NCBI RefSeq assembly: GCF_030122805.1
Contig: NZ_CP126080.1
Coordinates: 1,865,001 to 1,929,000, forward strand
Source of the DNA: Mesobacillus sp. AQ2
GTDB lineage: Bacteria; Bacillota; Bacilli; Bacillales; Cytobacillaceae
Direction of reading: 5' to 3'
DNA: 64,000 bases
This document shows positions 9,528 through 21,407 of the stretch, one piece after another (the first letter of the stretch is position 1; every line of letters begins with the position of its first letter). The translations under genes were made by a program, and so were the position numbers. The notes beneath the pieces were generated by a model that was not told the origin of the DNA, did no database searches, and saw only the letters and a program-made list of their open reading frames with translations.

Positions 9528-11231
9528 ATGAAGCAAAGTATGTCGCTTATTCCTACTTTAAGAGAAGTACCAGCAGACGCAGATGTAAAAAGCCATCAGC
9601 TATTGCTAAGAGCCGGCTTCATCCGCCAAAATGCCAGCGGTATCTATACATACATGCCTTTAGGGCGAAAGGTCCTGCAAAAAGTAGAGGCAATCATCAG
9701 GGAAGAAATGAATCATGCCGGTGCGGCAGAGTTATTCATGCCTGCACTTCAGCAAGCGGAACTCTGGCAGGAATCCGGCCGCTGGTATTCTTATGGACCA
9801 GAGCTAATGAGACTGAAGGACAGGAATGATCGTGAGTTTGCCCTCGGTGCAACTCATGAAGAGGTCATCACCAGCATTGTGCGTGACGAAGTAAAGTCTT
9901 ATAAGCGCCTGCCGCTGACACTTTATCAGATCCAAACGAAATTCCGCGATGAAAAGCGCCCAAGATTCGGACTCCTTCGCGGCCGCGAATTCATCATGAA
10001 GGATGCGTATTCATTCCATGCGACACAGGAGAGTCTGGATGAGGTATATGAACGCATTTTCCAGGCATACTCCAATGTGTTCCGGAGATGTGGCTTGAAT
10101 TTCCGTGCGGTCATTGCTGATTCGGGAGCAATGGGAGGAAAGGACACGCACGAGTTCATGGTCCTTTCGGATATTGGAGAGGATACCATTGCTTATTCTG
10201 ATACGTCCGATTATGCTGCGAACATCGAAATGGCTCCAGTCACTGCAGTGTACGAAAAGAGCGGCGAGCCGGCTAAGGAGCTGGAAAAGGTTCGCACAGA
10301 AGGCAAGAAGACAATCGAAGAAGTTTCAAGCTTCCTGAATGTAGAAGAAAAAGACTGCATCAAGTCACTGCTGTTCAAAGTAGATGATCGCTTTGTACTT
10401 GTTTTAGTACGTGGCGACCATGAAGTGAATGATATCAAGCTGAAAAATTATTATGGAGCTGCTAATGTTGAATTAGCAGACACCAATACAACTAAAGAAG
10501 TACTTGGCTGCTCAGTCGGCTCCTTGGGACCAATCGGAGTGGATGGCGTAGAGGTGCTTGCAGATCATGCTGTTGAAGCAATCGTCAACGGTGTCTGCGG
10601 TGCCAATGAAGAAGATTACCATTATACAAATGTAAACCCTGACCGTGATTTCAAGGTTGCAGCCTTTACTGATCTTCGTTTTATTAAAGAAGGAGATCCA
10701 TCACCTGATGGGCAGGGAACGATCGTTTTCGCAAAGGGAATCGAGGTAGGCCATGTATTCAAGCTTGGCACAAGGTATAGTGAATCAATGAATGCTGAAA
10801 TCCTTGATGAAAATGGAAGGTCCAAACCGATGATCATGGGTTGCTATGGGATCGGGGTATCCCGTACAATGGCAGCAGTTGCCGAGCAATTCAATGACGA
10901 AAATGGACTCGTATGGCCAACGAATATTTCTCCATTCGATGTCCATTTGATCGCTGTGAACATGAAGGACAGTGCCCAGGCAGACCTGGCTGAAGAACTG
11001 TATTCCAGCCTGCAGCAATCTGGAATGGAAATCCTGCTGGATGACCGACAGGAACGCCCAGGAGTGAAATTCGCTGATTCGGACCTCATTGGTTTGCCAG
11101 TAAGAGTCACCGTCGGCAAGAAAGCCAGTGAAGGAATCGTCGAAGTAAAAATCCGCAAAAACGGTGAAATGCAGGAAGTACACAAAGATGAACTGGCAGA
11201 TACACTGAAAAACATTTTGAAAGAACTATAA
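9528..11231 (+). CDS. proS: prolyl-tRNA synthetase
   Basis: A 567-residue bacterial-type class II synthetase that charges tRNA-Pro. Its length indicates the INS editing domain (about residues 225-390) inserted between motifs 2 and 3, which clears Ala-tRNA-Pro. Motif 2 ([19 protein letters not shown], about residues 140-158) and motif 3 ([10 protein letters not shown], near residue 440) are clear, and the anticodon-binding domain forms the C-terminus. The start follows ATGAGGTG. Confidence 0.97.
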   Translation: MKQSMSLIPTLREVPADADVKSHQLLLRAGFIRQNASGIYTYMPLGRKVLQKVEAIIREEMNHAGAAELFMPALQQAELWQESGRWYSYGPELMRLKDRNDREFALGATHEEVITSIVRDEVKSYKRLPLTLYQIQTKFRDEKRPRFGLLRGREFIMKDAYSFHATQESLDEVYERIFQAYSNVFRRCGLNFRAVIADSGAMGGKDTHEFMVLSDIGEDTIAYSDTSDYAANIEMAPVTAVYEKSGEPAKELEKVRTEGKKTIEEVSSFLNVEEKDCIKSLLFKVDDRFVLVLVRGDHEVNDIKLKNYYGAANVELADTNTTKEVLGCSVGSLGPIGVDGVEVLADHAVEAIVNGVCGANEEDYHYTNVNPDRDFKVAAFTDLRFIKEGDPSPDGQGTIVFAKGIEVGHVFKLGTRYSESMNAEILDENGRSKPMIMGCYGIGVSRTMAAVAEQFNDENGLVWPTNISPFDVHLIAVNMKDSAQADLAEELYSSLQQSGMEILLDDRQERPGVKFADSDLIGLPVRVTVGKKASEGIVEVKIRKNGEMQEVHKDELADTLKNILKEL

Positions 11232-11239
11232 TCAGAAGT

Positions 11240-11266
11240 CGGATCCTTTTCAGGGTCCGCTTTTTT
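11240..11266 (+). terminator. terminator after proS
   Basis: CGGATCC pairs with GGGTCCG (one wobble), followed by C and six T residues. Confidence 0.85.
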
Positions 11267-11282
11267 CATTGTATAGGAAATT

Positions 11283-11371
11283 TCCTGCCAATGAAGTCAA
11301 AGAACGACTTCACTGTCAGGCCCTCCAGCGCTTGTCGGGGCTGAACAAGGCGCTTGCGCTTTTTGTTCTTA
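11283..11371. repeat. partial Bacillus intergenic repeat (gctccag type), right part
   Basis: It contains a hairpin with perfect TGAAGTC/GACTTCA arms (around 11290-11312) enclosed by CCTG/CAGG, then CCTCCAGCGCTTGTCGGGGC and AAGGCGCTTGCGC. I recognise this as the central and right parts of an intergenic repeat common in Bacillaceae genomes. The left part is missing here and appears instead at 11494-11526. A related right part occurs at 54319-54366. Confidence 0.6.
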
Positions 11372-11454
11372 CACGCAGATAATTATATTTTTATTATCCA
11401 AGGACTTTGTATGAAGATTATATGTCCGATTATAGCTGTACAAAAGCATTTTTG

Positions 11455-11463
11455 TGTGGATAA
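11455..11463 (-). promoter_or_regulatory. single perfect DnaA box
   Basis: TGTGGATAA on the + strand is TTATCCACA on the - strand, the consensus DnaA box. It stands alone, about 700 bp before polC, so it may be chance. Confidence 0.3.
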
Positions 11464-11493
11464 CTGTAATATAGGTGTCTTAATCCAGCTCCA

Positions 11494-11526
11494 GCTCCAG
11501 CGCCTAGCCCCTCGAGACGCTTCGGT
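11494..11526. repeat. partial Bacillus intergenic repeat (gctccag type), left part
   Basis: GCTCCAGCGCCTAGCCCCTC followed by GAGACGCTTCGGT is the left part of the same repeat family as 11283-11371. Its GCGCCT and GCCCC blocks are complementary to GGGGC and AGGCGC in the right part, so a full-length copy would fold into a long stem. Here the two parts are in reversed order and about 120 bp apart. Confidence 0.55.
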
Positions 11527-11680
11527 GAGAGATTAATGAAATTAGAACTTGTTTTAAGAAATTATCAACCATGTTTAAGAGAATAGTTCTTTCAGTTTGT
11601 GTATTGCTTTTTATCAAGCGGTTTAATATCCTCATGAACCTGGTTTCGAAAAGGTAAACCATAATGAGTTTAGAAGCCCT

Positions 11681-11927
11681 GTTGATTGGAGTGGAAGGCG
11701 CGTAGACTCCTCGAAAATGCTAACGCATTTTCTTCGTGCGTGGGCAGGTTCGAGGAAGCTAATCAATGTCCTGCGGGATCAGCTGGACAGGTGAGACCCC
11801 GCAGACGCCAACGACAGCTAGGAAGCTCACCGCCAGCCAAGAAGAATTTGGTCTTTGAAAAAGCTGGCACTTGAGCTTTTTCATAATTCTTCCCCCGCGG
11901 AAAGCGAAGTCTGGAAAGGAAATCAAC
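11681..11927. repeat. 247-bp structured repeat element, copy 1
   Basis: It is bounded by GTTGATT and AATCAAC inverted ends (9 bp if the outer CT/AG is counted). Inside are AAAATGC/GCATTTT (11716-11733 region), a GC-rich block with CCTGCGGG/CCCCGCAG, and a nested hairpin: AAGAATT (11842-11848) with AATTCTT (11885-11891) enclosing GAAAAAGCT (11857-11865) with AGCTTTTTC (11874-11882). Positions 11831-11910 are identical to 37334-37413 in copy 2. It has no credible reading frame, and flanking AGCCC direct repeats may be a target duplication. It belongs to a family of intergenic elements of Bacillaceae. Confidence 0.75.
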
Positions 11928-12062
11928 AGCCCCGTTCCCAACTCGCATAAGTGAAAAAAGGTTAATTTTGTCTTGATTTTAACCACTCGAAATTAATTGT
12001 CAGGAATGTATTGATGAATCGAAATGGAAATATCAAACACAGGTAACCGCGCAACCATTTTA

Positions 12063-12071
12063 TGTTATAAT
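12063..12071 (+). promoter_or_regulatory. extended -10 promoter of polC
   Basis: TGT followed by TATAAT (12066-12071), about 105 bp before the polC start. No clear -35 is visible. A small CGGGC/GCCCG hairpin (12119-12134) lies in the resulting leader. Confidence 0.5.
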
Positions 12072-12175
12072 AACCTTTGCTATTAAACACTCAATAATAA
12101 AACTTAACTAGTTTTCAACGGGCCTTTTTGCCCGATAGATAGAATTCAAGCTTTTCAGATGGGAGAGAAATAAAC

Positions 12176-15100
12176 ATGAGTGATCTTTCGTCAGGGAAAA
12201 AAGAAAGGTTTCAGCTCCTGCTGCAGCAACTGCAGCTTACAGAAGATGCCATTGTCACCCAATTTCAAAATGCTGAGATTGATAGGGTTCTAATTGAAAA
12301 GCAGGCAAGAAAATGGCATTTCTTTTTCCAATTTGAAAGAATCATTCCTTGTCAGCTTTTTAGCAGCTTCACAGGAAAACTGGAGCAGACTTTTTCACAT
12401 ATTGCTAAAATCTCGTATTCGGTGAGAGTGCTGGAGCAGGCAATCAGCGAGCAGCAAATCCTTGATTACTGGAAGATGTGCATCAAGGAAATCGATGGTA
12501 TAGCACCTCCGTTGTTGAAGCTCCTGAATGAACAGGTACCAAAAGTACAGGGGACAAAAATCATTCTAACAGCCAGGAATGAAGCAGAAGGACTTGCTCT
12601 AAAGAGAAAATACGGAGTCATTATTGCAGAAATCTACCAGGGTTTCGGTTTTCCGCCATTGACGGTAGATACTGTCGTCAGTGAAGAAAGCACTTCTGAT
12701 GAATATGAAAAGTTCATTAAGGCAAAGGAAAAAGAAGACCAGGAACGCGGATTGATGGCGATGATTGAAATGCAGAAGAAGGAAGCAGAAAAAGCTCAGG
12801 GTGATGGACCAGCTCAGGACGGGCCAGTAACCATCGGCTTGACAATCAAAGATGATGCTGATTTCCGCAAGCTTGAGGACATCGTTGATGAAGAGCGCCG
12901 TGTAGCCGTCGAGGGTTATGTTTTCTTTGCCGAGACAAAAGAGCTTCGCAGCGGCAGGACGCTTCTGACTTTCAAGATTACCGATTACACCAGCTCCATC
13001 ATGGTAAAAATGTTTTCTCGTGATAAGGAAGATGCAGCTATTTACCAGCGCATATCAAAGGGGATGTGGCTAAAGGTAAGAGGAAGCATCCAGAACGATA
13101 CTTTTGTTCGCGATCTTGTCATGATTGGAAATGACGTGAATGAAATCAAACCTAAAGGAAGAATCGATTCTGCGCCAGAAGGCGAAAAAAGAGTCGAGCT
13201 TCACCTCCACAGTCCAATGAGCCAGATGGATGCAGTGACTCCTGTAAGCGCACTGGTCGCCCAGGCATCAAAGTGGGGACACAAGGCCGTGGCGATCACA
13301 GACCATGCAGTCGTCCAGTCTTACCCGGAGGCATATGGAGCCGGGAAGAAAAATGATATCAAAATCCTCTATGGTGTAGAAATCAATCTCGTGGATGATG
13401 GGGTGCCGATTGCCTATAATGACGCTCATCGAGTGCTGGCTGACGATACGTATGTCGTTTTTGACGTCGAAACAACTGGTCTGTCAGCTGTATATGATAC
13501 GATCATTGAACTTGCGGCTGTCAAAATCCGCGGCGGTGAAATCATCGACCGGTTCGAATCGTTCGCAAATCCACACCATAGGCTGTCCGCCACAACGATC
13601 AATCTGACCGGCATCACAGATGATATGGTCCGGAATGCACCAGAGGTTAGTGAAGTCCTGAAAAGGTTCCATGAGTGGACAGCAGACAGTGTACTTGTTG
13701 CCCACAACGCATCTTTCGATATGGGCTTCCTGAATGTCGGCTATAAAAAGATTGGGATAGGAAAAGCTCCAAATCCGGTAATAGATACACTGGAATTGGG
13801 CCGCTTCCTGTATCCTGATATGAAGAACCACAGATTGAATACCCTTGCCAAAAAGTTCGATATTGAATTGACACAGCATCACCGTGCGATTTATGATGCT
13901 GAAGCGACTGGGTACCTTTTGTTGAAAATGCTGAAGGATGCCGCTGAAAAAGGACTGGAATACCATGACCAGCTTAATGACAATATGGGGCAGGGGAAAG
14001 CTTTCCAGAGAGCGCGTCCATACCACGCTACCTTGTTGGCTAAAAATGAAGTTGGTTTGAAAAACATCTTCAAGTTGGTTTCGATTTCTCATATTGATTA
14101 CTTTTACAGAGTGCCAAGAATTCCGCGTTCTTTGCTGAATAAGCATCGCGAAGGGATCCTGATTGGTTCCGGATGCGACAAAGGGGAAGTTTTTGAAGGC
14201 ATGATGCAAAAAGGACCGGAAGAAGTCGAAGAGGCAGCGCAGTTCTATGACTATCTTGAAGTCCATCCAAAAGCGGTTTATGCTCACTTGCTGGAGCTGG
14301 AATTAGTCAGGGATCAGAAAGCGCTTGAGGATATCATTAACAATATCGTCAAGCTTGGCGAGAAGCTGGACTTGCCGGTAGTGGCTACAGGAAATGTGCA
14401 CTACTTGAATGAAAATGATAAGATATACCGCAAAATCCTGGTCAATTCCCAGGGTGGTGCCAATCCGCTGAACCGCCATGAGCTTCCTGACGTGCATTTC
14501 AGGACCACAAATGAAATGCTTGACGCCTTTAAGTTTCTGGGAGAGGAAAAAGCGAAAGAAGTTGTCGTTGAAAATTCGAATAAGATTGCGGACATGATCG
14601 ATGTCATCAAACCAATCAAAGACGATCTTTACACGCCGAAAATTGAAGGCGCCGATGAAGAAATGCGCAGCATGAGCTATGGAATGGCCCGAAGCATCTA
14701 TGGGGACGACCTTCCGGAAATCGTAGAGGCGCGCCTTGAAAAAGAACTGAAGAGTATCATAGATAATGGATTTGCTGTTATCTATCTGATTTCTCACAAA
14801 CTAGTTAAAAAGTCACTGGATGACGGCTATCTTGTAGGTTCGCGTGGATCGGTCGGATCTTCCTTCGTTGCAACGATGACGGAAATCACCGAGGTCAATC
14901 CGCTTCCGCCGCACTATGTATGCCCTAAGTGCAAAAAATCAGAGTTCTTCAATGATGGGTCCGTCGGTTCAGGTTTTGACCTTCCCGACAAAGATTGTCC
15001 TGATTGCGGAATTAAATATAAAAAAGACGGTCATGACATTCCGTTTGAAACCTTCCTCGGATTTAAAGGAGACAAGGTTCCCGATATCGACTTGAACTTC

Positions 15101-16501
15101 TCAGGTGAGTACCAGCCGCGTGCCCATAACTATACCAAAGTCCTGTTCGGTGAAGATTATGTTTATCGTGCCGGGACAATCGGTACCGTTGCTGATAAAA
15201 CGGCTTATGGTTATGTAAAAGGCTATCAGGGTGACAACAACCTTAATCTGAGGGGGGCGGAAATCGACCGCCTTGCATCTGGGTGTACGGGTGTCAAACG
15301 AACAACCGGACAGCACCCAGGCGGCATCATCGTTGTGCCTGATTACATGGATATTTTTGATTTTTCGCCAATCCAGTTCCCGGCAGACAGCAGCACTTCT
15401 GAATGGAAAACAACCCACTTTGATTTCCATTCAATTCACGATAACTTGTTAAAACTGGATATTCTCGGTCACGATGACCCGACGGTAATCAGGATGCTTC
15501 AGGATTTAAGCGGAATCGATCCTAAGACAATCCCGACTGATGATCCTGAAGTGATGAAGATTTTCAGCGGTACAGAATCATTGGGAGTGACAGAGGAACA
15601 AATCATGTCCAAGACTGGTTCCCTCGGGATACCGGAATTCGGTACGCGGTTTGTACGCCAGATGCTTGAAGATACGAAGCCAACGACATTCTCTGAGCTT
15701 GTCCAGATCTCCGGCCTTTCCCATGGAACGGACGTTTGGCTCGGCAATGCCCAGGAATTGATCCATAATAATATCTGTAATCTTAGTGAGGTAATCGGCT
15801 GCCGTGATGATATCATGGTATACCTGATCTATCAGGGCCTAGAGCCGGCATTCGCGTTTAAAATCATGGAATCCGTCCGTAAAGGTAAAGGCCTGACGGA
15901 TGAAATGGAAGAGGAAATGCGGAAGAACAAGGTGCCTGAGTGGTATATTGATTCTTGTAAAAAAATCAAGTACATGTTCCCTAAAGCTCACGCAGCTGCC
16001 TACGTTTTGATGGCTGTCAGGATCGCGTATTTCAAAGTGCATCATCCGCTTATGTACTATGCAGCATACTTCACAGTCAGGGCCGATGATTTCGATGTAG
16101 ACGCTATGGTCCGCGGTTCTGAAAGTATCCGTGCAGTCATCGAGGAAATCAACGCCAAGGGGCTTGATGCTTCCACAAAAGAGAAGAACTTGATGACCGT
16201 CATGGAACTGGCACTTGAAATGTGCGAACGAGGCTTTGGATTCGCGAAAGTAGACTTGTACAAATCTAGTGCGTCAGAATTCATCATTGAAGATGATAAA
16301 TTGATTCCGCCATTCAATGCGATTCCAGGACTTGGTACAAACGCTGCGATCAATATTGTCAATGCGCGTGAACAGGGAGAGTTCCTGTCAAAAGAAGACC
16401 TCCAGCAGCGCGGGAAGATTTCAAAGACAATCTTGGAATATCTCGATAATCATGGCTGCCTGGAAGGAATGCCCGACCAGAACCAATTGTCATTATTCTA
16501 A
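12176..16501 (+). CDS. polC: DNA polymerase III PolC-type catalytic subunit
   Basis: A 1441-residue replicative polymerase of low-GC Gram-positives, full length. In order: an N-terminal region, an OB-fold domain (about residues 230-330), the first part of a PHP domain ([12 protein letters not shown] near residue 343), an inserted DEDD 3'-5' proofreading exonuclease (DVETTGL near residue 430), the rest of PHP, a zinc-binding segment with paired CPKC and CPDCG motifs (about residues 918-950), the polymerase palm with PDIDLNFSG, and the C-terminal duplex-binding part. The PolC type, with internal exonuclease, supports a Firmicute origin. The start follows GATGGGAGAG, and a terminator follows the stop. 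Confidence 0.98.
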   Translation: MSDLSSGKKERFQLLLQQLQLTEDAIVTQFQNAEIDRVLIEKQARKWHFFFQFERIIPCQLFSSFTGKLEQTFSHIAKISYSVRVLEQAISEQQILDYWKMCIKEIDGIAPPLLKLLNEQVPKVQGTKIILTARNEAEGLALKRKYGVIIAEIYQGFGFPPLTVDTVVSEESTSDEYEKFIKAKEKEDQERGLMAMIEMQKKEAEKAQGDGPAQDGPVTIGLTIKDDADFRKLEDIVDEERRVAVEGYVFFAETKELRSGRTLLTFKITDYTSSIMVKMFSRDKEDAAIYQRISKGMWLKVRGSIQNDTFVRDLVMIGNDVNEIKPKGRIDSAPEGEKRVELHLHSPMSQMDAVTPVSALVAQASKWGHKAVAITDHAVVQSYPEAYGAGKKNDIKILYGVEINLVDDGVPIAYNDAHRVLADDTYVVFDVETTGLSAVYDTIIELAAVKIRGGEIIDRFESFANPHHRLSATTINLTGITDDMVRNAPEVSEVLKRFHEWTADSVLVAHNASFDMGFLNVGYKKIGIGKAPNPVIDTLELGRFLYPDMKNHRLNTLAKKFDIELTQHHRAIYDAEATGYLLLKMLKDAAEKGLEYHDQLNDNMGQGKAFQRARPYHATLLAKNEVGLKNIFKLVSISHIDYFYRVPRIPRSLLNKHREGILIGSGCDKGEVFEGMMQKGPEEVEEAAQFYDYLEVHPKAVYAHLLELELVRDQKALEDIINNIVKLGEKLDLPVVATGNVHYLNENDKIYRKILVNSQGGANPLNRHELPDVHFRTTNEMLDAFKFLGEEKAKEVVVENSNKIADMIDVIKPIKDDLYTPKIEGADEEMRSMSYGMARSIYGDDLPEIVEARLEKELKSIIDNGFAVIYLISHKLVKKSLDDGYLVGSRGSVGSSFVATMTEITEVNPLPPHYVCPKCKKSEFFNDGSVGSGFDLPDKDCPDCGIKYKKDGHDIPFETFLGFKGDKVPDIDLNFSGEYQPRAHNYTKVLFGEDYVYRAGTIGTVADKTAYGYVKGYQGDNNLNLRGAEIDRLASGCTGVKRTTGQHPGGIIVVPDYMDIFDFSPIQFPADSSTSEWKTTHFDFHSIHDNLLKLDILGHDDPTVIRMLQDLSGIDPKTIPTDDPEVMKIFSGTESLGVTEEQIMSKTGSLGIPEFGTRFVRQMLEDTKPTTFSELVQISGLSHGTDVWLGNAQELIHNNICNLSEVIGCRDDIMVYLIYQGLEPAFAFKIMESVRKGKGLTDEMEEEMRKNKVPEWYIDSCKKIKYMFPKAHAAAYVLMAVRIAYFKVHHPLMYYAAYFTVRADDFDVDAMVRGSESIRAVIEEINAKGLDASTKEKNLMTVMELALEMCERGFGFAKVDLYKSSASEFIIEDDKLIPPFNAIPGLGTNAAINIVNAREQGEFLSKEDLQQRGKISKTILEYLDNHGCLEGMPDQNQLSLF

Positions 16502-16524
16502 AGCTGACTTACTAGTAATGAATA

Positions 16525-16555
16525 AAATAGACTCCGTTTCCGGGGTCTATTTTTG
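16525..16555 (+). terminator. terminator after polC
   Basis: AAATAGACTCCG pairs with CGGGGTCTATTT across a four-base loop, then a T-run. Confidence 0.88.
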
Positions 16556-16607
16556 TTAGACAATAACCATGGCTAACTGCATGAAATCAACGTTGAGACA
16601 CCCTTTG

Positions 16608-16637
16608 TTTGCAATAAATATCTGGTTATGTTATATT
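16608..16637 (+). promoter_or_regulatory. sigma-A promoter of the rimP-nusA-infB operon
   Basis: TTTGCA (16608-16613), an 18-bp spacer and TATATT (16632-16637) with an extended TGT just before the -10. Confidence 0.6.
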
Positions 16638-16672
16638 TTTATTGGAAATACTAAGGATAACTCTGGCAGAGG

Positions 16673-16692
16673 AGAGTGGGGCAACCCGCTCT
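16673..16692 (+). promoter_or_regulatory. GNRA-capped hairpin in the rimP leader
   Basis: AGAGTGGG (16673-16680) pairs with CCCGCTCT (16685-16692) across the tetraloop GCAA. TTCTTGTTTGTT follows, so it has some terminator character and may act as an attenuator about 30 nt after the promoter. A similar hairpin upstream of rimP is, to my memory, common in bacilli. Confidence 0.5.
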
Positions 16693-16770
16693 TTCTTGTT
16701 TGTTAAGCACTTTTTCGTGGGATAATAACCAAAAAAGTATGAAGTCATGTTATGTCAAAGGAGGGATTTT

Positions 16771-17241
16771 ATGAGCAAGGTAACAGAAACAGTGGAAGAG
16801 CTAGTAACTCCCATCTTAAATGAAAATAACTTGGAATTAGTAGACATTGAATACGTCAAAGAGGGAAAGAACTGGTTCCTGCGCGTATACATTGATAAGG
16901 ACAACGGAATTGATATCGAGGAATGCGGCATCGTCAGTGAGCGCCTTAGCGAGAAGCTTGATGCCATTGATCCAATCCCGCATAACTACTTTTTGGAAGT
17001 ATCCTCACCAGGTGCAGAACGCCCTTTGAAAAAGGAAAAGGATTATCAAAAAGCAATCGGCAAGAATGTCTTTATAAAGACGTATGAACCAATTGATGGG
17101 GAAAAGGCGTTTGAGGGGATCTTGACCGATTATAATGGTGAAACCGTAACTGTGGAAATGAAGATTAAAACCCGAAAGAAAACAGTTCAAATACCTTTTG
17201 ATAAGATTGCCGGCGCAAGGCTAGCAGTCACTTTTTCATAA
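16771..17241 (+). CDS. rimP: ribosome maturation factor RimP
   Basis: A 156-residue RimP (YlxS), needed for 30S subunit maturation. I chose the ATG at 16771 because AAAGGAGG stands 6 bases before it; an in-frame ATG at 16747 lies upstream of that site and is unlikely. The N-terminal domain with [12 protein letters not shown] and the C-terminal SH3-like domain are evident. It is the first gene of the nusA-infB operon, as in B. subtilis. Confidence 0.94.
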   Translation: MSKVTETVEELVTPILNENNLELVDIEYVKEGKNWFLRVYIDKDNGIDIEECGIVSERLSEKLDAIDPIPHNYFLEVSSPGAERPLKKEKDYQKAIGKNVFIKTYEPIDGEKAFEGILTDYNGETVTVEMKIKTRKKTVQIPFDKIAGARLAVTFS

Positions 17242-17359
17242 TCTGTCCAGAAATATCTTCAGTTAATTAGTTTAAAGGCCAATTTGGATGATCGGGTTAC
17301 ATAGTTTCTGAAAAAAGCCTTAAAAAGATGGGTAGTTAAAAAAGGGGGATTTATATCTC

Positions 17360-18469
17360 ATGAGCAGCGAATTGTTGGATGCTCTTACAATTCTTGAAAA
17401 AGAAAAAGGGATTTCCAGGGACGTTTTAATTGACGCAATTGAGGCAGCACTTATTTCTGCGTACCGACGCAACTTTAATCAAGCCCAAAACGTCCGGATC
17501 GACTTGAATTTGGGAAATGGTTCAATGCGTGTTTTTGCCAGAAAGGAAGTCGTTGATGAAGTCTTCGATCCTCGCCTGGAGATTTCACTGGAAGAGGCAC
17601 AAAAAATCAATCCTAACTATGTAGTAGAAGATGTAGTTGAACTCGAAGTCACACCGAAGGACTTCGGCAGGATTGCCGCACAGACTGCCAAACAAGTTGT
17701 CACCCAGCGTGTCCGTGAAGCTGAAAGAGGTATCATCTATTCAGAATTCATCGATCGTGAAGAGGATATCATGACAGGCATCGTCCAGCGTCAGGATCCA
17801 AAGTTCATCTATGTGAGCCTGGGTAAGATCGAGGCGATTCTGCCAGCGAATGAACAGATGCCAAACGAACATTACAAGCCTCATGACCGCATCAAAGTTT
17901 TTATCACCAAGGTTGAAAAAACCACTAAAGGTCCACAAATTTTCGTTTCCAGAACCCATCCGGGACTGTTAAAGAGACTTTTCGAAATTGAAGTACCTGA
18001 AATCTATGACGGCACTGTTGAAATTAAGTCAGTCGCACGTGAAGCAGGTGATCGTTCAAAGATCTCTGTCCATTCTGATAACGCAGAAGTTGACCCAGTA
18101 GGATCATGTGTCGGTCCTCGCGGTAATCGGGTCCAGGCTGTCGTTAATGAGCTTAAGGGCGAAAAAATCGACATCGTCAAATGGTCTGAGGATCCAGTAG
18201 TATTTGTTGCAAATGCATTGAGCCCTTCTAAAGTACTTGATGTCATTGTCAATGAAGAGGAAAAAGCAACAACGGTAATCGTTCCTGATTATCAGCTATC
18301 GCTGGCGATTGGAAAACGCGGACAAAACGCGCGACTTGCCGCTAAGCTGACTGGATGGAAAATTGACATCAAGGCGGAAACTGAGGCTAGGGAGTCCGGG
18401 ATCTATCCACGCGACAATGAGCCGCTATTATCTGCTGATGATGATTATGAAAATGAAGACATCGATTAA
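17360..18469 (+). CDS. nusA: transcription termination/antitermination factor NusA
   Basis: A 369-residue NusA of the Gram-positive length (no C-terminal acidic repeats). It has an N-terminal RNA polymerase-binding domain (about 1-125), S1 domain (about 135-200, [17 protein letters not shown]), KH1 with [14 protein letters not shown] and KH2 with [17 protein letters not shown]. It controls pausing and intrinsic termination. The start follows AAAGGGGGA. The short acidic tail is typical. Confidence 0.97.
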   Translation: MSSELLDALTILEKEKGISRDVLIDAIEAALISAYRRNFNQAQNVRIDLNLGNGSMRVFARKEVVDEVFDPRLEISLEEAQKINPNYVVEDVVELEVTPKDFGRIAAQTAKQVVTQRVREAERGIIYSEFIDREEDIMTGIVQRQDPKFIYVSLGKIEAILPANEQMPNEHYKPHDRIKVFITKVEKTTKGPQIFVSRTHPGLLKRLFEIEVPEIYDGTVEIKSVAREAGDRSKISVHSDNAEVDPVGSCVGPRGNRVQAVVNELKGEKIDIVKWSEDPVVFVANALSPSKVLDVIVNEEEKATTVIVPDYQLSLAIGKRGQNARLAAKLTGWKIDIKAETEARESGIYPRDNEPLLSADDDYENEDID

Positions 18470-18485
18470 TGTGAGGTGAATGATC

Positions 18486-18767
18486 GTGAACAGCCGTAAA
18501 AAGGTTCCTATGCGAAAATGTGTCGCAACCGGTGAAATGAGACCGAAAAAAGAACTAGTTCGCATCGTTCGCTCCAAAGAAGGAGAAGTGTCCGTTGACC
18601 TGACAGGGAAGAAATCAGGCCGTGGTGCATATCTTTCAAAAGAAAAAGAAGCAGTGGAATTAGCAAGAAAACGAAATATATTGTCCAAGCAGCTTGAAAC
18701 ACAAGTGGACGATGCAATATATGATGAGCTGAATGACCTCATCGAAAAGGAGAGCAGACGATCCTGA
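18486..18767 (+). CDS. ylxR: YlxR/RnpM family RNA-binding protein
   Basis: A 93-residue basic protein with the family motifs [17 protein letters not shown] and GRGAYLS. YlxR (RnpM) is reported in B. subtilis as an RNase P modulator and nucleoid-associated regulator. I chose the GTG at 18486 because the AGGTGA site ends directly against an upstream in-frame ATG at 18480, leaving it no spacing. The stop overlaps the next start by one base. Confidence 0.92.
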   Translation: MNSRKKVPMRKCVATGEMRPKKELVRIVRSKEGEVSVDLTGKKSGRGAYLSKEKEAVELARKRNILSKQLETQVDDAIYDELNDLIEKESRRS

Positions 18768-19069
18768 TGAACTCTAATCAATGGATGTCACTGCTTGGTT
18801 TAGCCAATCGAGCGCGGAAAATTATTTCAGGGGAAGAGCTTTCCGTCAAAGAAATCAGAAGCGGAAAAGCGAAACTCATTTTGCTTTCAGCGGATGCATC
18901 CGCAAATACTACAAAAAAGATTACCGACAAGTGCAATTCCTATAACGTTCCCTGCAAGGTGGTTCCGGACAGGTTCCAGCTTGGCCAGGCAATTGGAAAG
19001 GATGCACGTGTTGTAGTAGCCCTGTTGGACGAGGGTTTTGCAAAAAAACTGTTGACGTTGCTCGATTAA
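18767..19069 (+). CDS. ylxQ: L7Ae-family ribosomal protein YlxQ
   Basis: A 100-residue member of the L7Ae/L30e/YbxF fold, which binds kink-turn RNA. The central segment with [15 protein letters not shown] and the following basic helix match the family. It is translationally coupled to ylxR (TGATG overlap) and precedes infB in the conserved order. The physiological role is unknown. Confidence 0.92.
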   Translation: MNSNQWMSLLGLANRARKIISGEELSVKEIRSGKAKLILLSADASANTTKKITDKCNSYNVPCKVVPDRFQLGQAIGKDARVVVALLDEGFAKKLLTLLD

Positions 19070-19088
19070 TTCTAGCGGGGGTGAAAAT

Positions 19089-21407
19089 ATGAGTAAAACA
19101 CGCGTTTATGAATATGCAAAGAAGCATAATTTATCGAGTAAAGACGTGATTATAAAATTAAAAGAAATGAATATTGAAGTTTCCAACCATATGACTGCAA
19201 TGGAAGATGAAACTGTAAAGAAGCTTGATTCGATCTACCAAAAGAAAGATGGTAATCAGGAAGCAAAGAAGCCGCAGCAAAATCAGCCAAAGGCTTCACA
19301 GGGCGACAACCAGGGCCAAAACCGCAACCAGGGCCAACAAAAACCAAATCATGGCCAAAAGCCAAACCAGGGCCAGAATCGCAATCAGGCCCAAAACCAG
19401 CAAAGAAACAATAACGGACAGCAGAAACCGCAGCTTAAGACGACTGCCAGCGCGTTTTCTGATGATGAGCGCCGTGCGACAACACCTGAAAAGGTGAAAA
19501 CATCAGCAGCAGCTAAAAAGCCTGGTAATTCCCAGCCGTTCAACAAAAACAATAAGAACAAACAGAACAACAAGAACAGGAACCAGCAGCAGAACCAGAA
19601 TAAAGGCAGACAGAACCAACAGCAGGTGCAACAACAGCCAAAGAAGGTAAAAGAGCTTCCATCAAAGATTACCTTCAGTGAATCCCTCACAGTAGCTGAA
19701 CTGGCCAAGAAGCTTAACCGTGAGCCTTCAGAAATCATCAAGAAGCTCTTTATGCTTGGTGTCATGGCAACAATCAACCAGGATCTCGATAAAGACGCGA
19801 TCGAATTGATTGCTACTGACTATGGTGTTGAAGTAGAAGAGGAAATCAAGATCGATTCAACAGACCTTGAAGTATACTTCACTGAGGACGAGGCTGCAGC
19901 ATTGGTTGAGAGACCTTCAGTTGTTACCATCATGGGCCACGTTGACCATGGTAAAACAACGCTGCTGGACTCTATCCGAAATACTAAGGTGACTGCTGGC
20001 GAAGCTGGCGGAATCACTCAGCATATCGGTGCCTACCAGGTCGAAGATAATGGCAAGAAAATCACATTCCTTGACACACCTGGTCACGCAGCCTTCACAA
20101 CAATGCGTGCACGCGGTGCGAAAATTACGGATATCACGATTCTCGTTGTTGCTGCCGATGACGGTGTCAAGCCACAGACAGTGGAAGCATTGAACCATGC
20201 TAAAGCGGCCGAAGTACCAATTATCGTTGCCGTCAACAAGATGGATAAACCAGCTGCAAATCCTGACCGTGTAATGCAGGAACTGACAGAGTATGGTCTT
20301 GTACCGGAAGCATGGGGCGGGGATACAATCTTTGTACCAATCTCGGCATTGACTGGTGAAGGGATCGACAGCTTACTTGAAATGATTCTTCTTGTAGGTG
20401 AAGTGGAAGAATACAAAGCAAATCCAGATAGAAATGCAATCGGTACCGTGATTGAAGCTCAGCTCGACAAAGGGCGCGGCTCTGTGGCGACATTGCTTGT
20501 CCAGAATGGTACTTTGAAAATCGGGGATCCGATCGTTGTCGGAAACACATTCGGACGTGTGCGTGCTATGGTGAACGACTTAGGCCGTCGCGTTAAAGAA
20601 GCTGGCCCGTCCACTCCTGTTGAAATTACAGGGTTGAATGATGTACCACAGGCGGGTGACCGCTTCGTTGTGTTTGAAGATGAAAAAACTGCACGCCAAA
20701 TTGGCGAAACACGTTCACAGCAGGCATTGCAGGCACAGCGCAGCGAAAAAACGCGCGTAAGTCTCGATACATTGTTTGAACATATGAAACAAGGGGAAAT
20801 GAAAGACCTAAATCTAATTATTAAAGCCGACGTTCAAGGTTCAGTTGAAGCACTTGCAGCAGCATTGCAAAAACTGGAGGTTGAAGGTGTAAATGTAAGA
20901 ATCATTCACACTGGTGTTGGTGCGATCAATGAGTCTGACATCACCCTTGCAGCAGCTTCAAATGGTATCGTCATCGGTTTCAACGTCCGTCCGGACAATA
21001 ACGCAAAACGCGCTGCAGATTCTGAAAGTGTCGATATCCGACTTCACCGCATTATCTATAAGGTAATCGAAGAGATCGAATCAGCGATGAAGGGCATGCT
21101 TGATCCGGTTTATGCTGAAAAAGTCATTGGCCAGGCTGAAGTCCGCCAGACTTTCAAAGTATCAAAAATCGGAACAATTGCTGGCTCATATGTCACTGAT
21201 GGCAAGATCACGCGTGACAGCGGCGTTCGTCTGATCCGTGACGGAGTCGTCATTTTTGAAGGGGAAGTCGATGCGCTTAAACGTTTCAAAGATGATGCCA
21301 AGGAAGTAGCGCAGGGTTATGAGTGCGGTATTACCATTAAAAACTTCAATGACGTCAAGGAAGGCGATGTAATTGAAGCATATATCATGGAAGAAGTGGA
21401 ACGTTAA
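19089..21407 (+). CDS. infB: translation initiation factor IF-2
   Basis: A 772-residue GTPase that brings initiator fMet-tRNA to the 30S P site. It has a short N-terminal IF2N helical motif, a long low-complexity linker rich in Asn, Gln and Lys (about residues 55-190), a second IF2N region (about 200-255), the G domain with P-loop GHVDHGKT (about 283-290), DTPGH and NKMD, and then domains II-IV. The linker is variable between species. The start follows GCGGGGGTGA, and the stop overlaps ylxP (TAATG). Confidence 0.98.
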   Translation: MSKTRVYEYAKKHNLSSKDVIIKLKEMNIEVSNHMTAMEDETVKKLDSIYQKKDGNQEAKKPQQNQPKASQGDNQGQNRNQGQQKPNHGQKPNQGQNRNQAQNQQRNNNGQQKPQLKTTASAFSDDERRATTPEKVKTSAAAKKPGNSQPFNKNNKNKQNNKNRNQQQNQNKGRQNQQQVQQQPKKVKELPSKITFSESLTVAELAKKLNREPSEIIKKLFMLGVMATINQDLDKDAIELIATDYGVEVEEEIKIDSTDLEVYFTEDEAAALVERPSVVTIMGHVDHGKTTLLDSIRNTKVTAGEAGGITQHIGAYQVEDNGKKITFLDTPGHAAFTTMRARGAKITDITILVVAADDGVKPQTVEALNHAKAAEVPIIVAVNKMDKPAANPDRVMQELTEYGLVPEAWGGDTIFVPISALTGEGIDSLLEMILLVGEVEEYKANPDRNAIGTVIEAQLDKGRGSVATLLVQNGTLKIGDPIVVGNTFGRVRAMVNDLGRRVKEAGPSTPVEITGLNDVPQAGDRFVVFEDEKTARQIGETRSQQALQAQRSEKTRVSLDTLFEHMKQGEMKDLNLIIKADVQGSVEALAAALQKLEVEGVNVRIIHTGVGAINESDITLAAASNGIVIGFNVRPDNNAKRAADSESVDIRLHRIIYKVIEEIESAMKGMLDPVYAEKVIGQAEVRQTFKVSKIGTIAGSYVTDGKITRDSGVRLIRDGVVIFEGEVDALKRFKDDAKEVAQGYECGITIKNFNDVKEGDVIEAYIMEEVER

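Noticed and set aside
11686..11874. Short proteins within the 248-bp elements (also 37173-37361 and 37244-37549)
   Set aside because: The frames run across palindromes and differ between copies by frameshifts, so the elements are not coding.
13484..14287. 267-codon reading frame on the - strand
   Set aside because: It is antisense to the polC exonuclease/polymerase region, resembles no protein I know, and has no ribosome binding site; it is a shadow of a long conserved gene.
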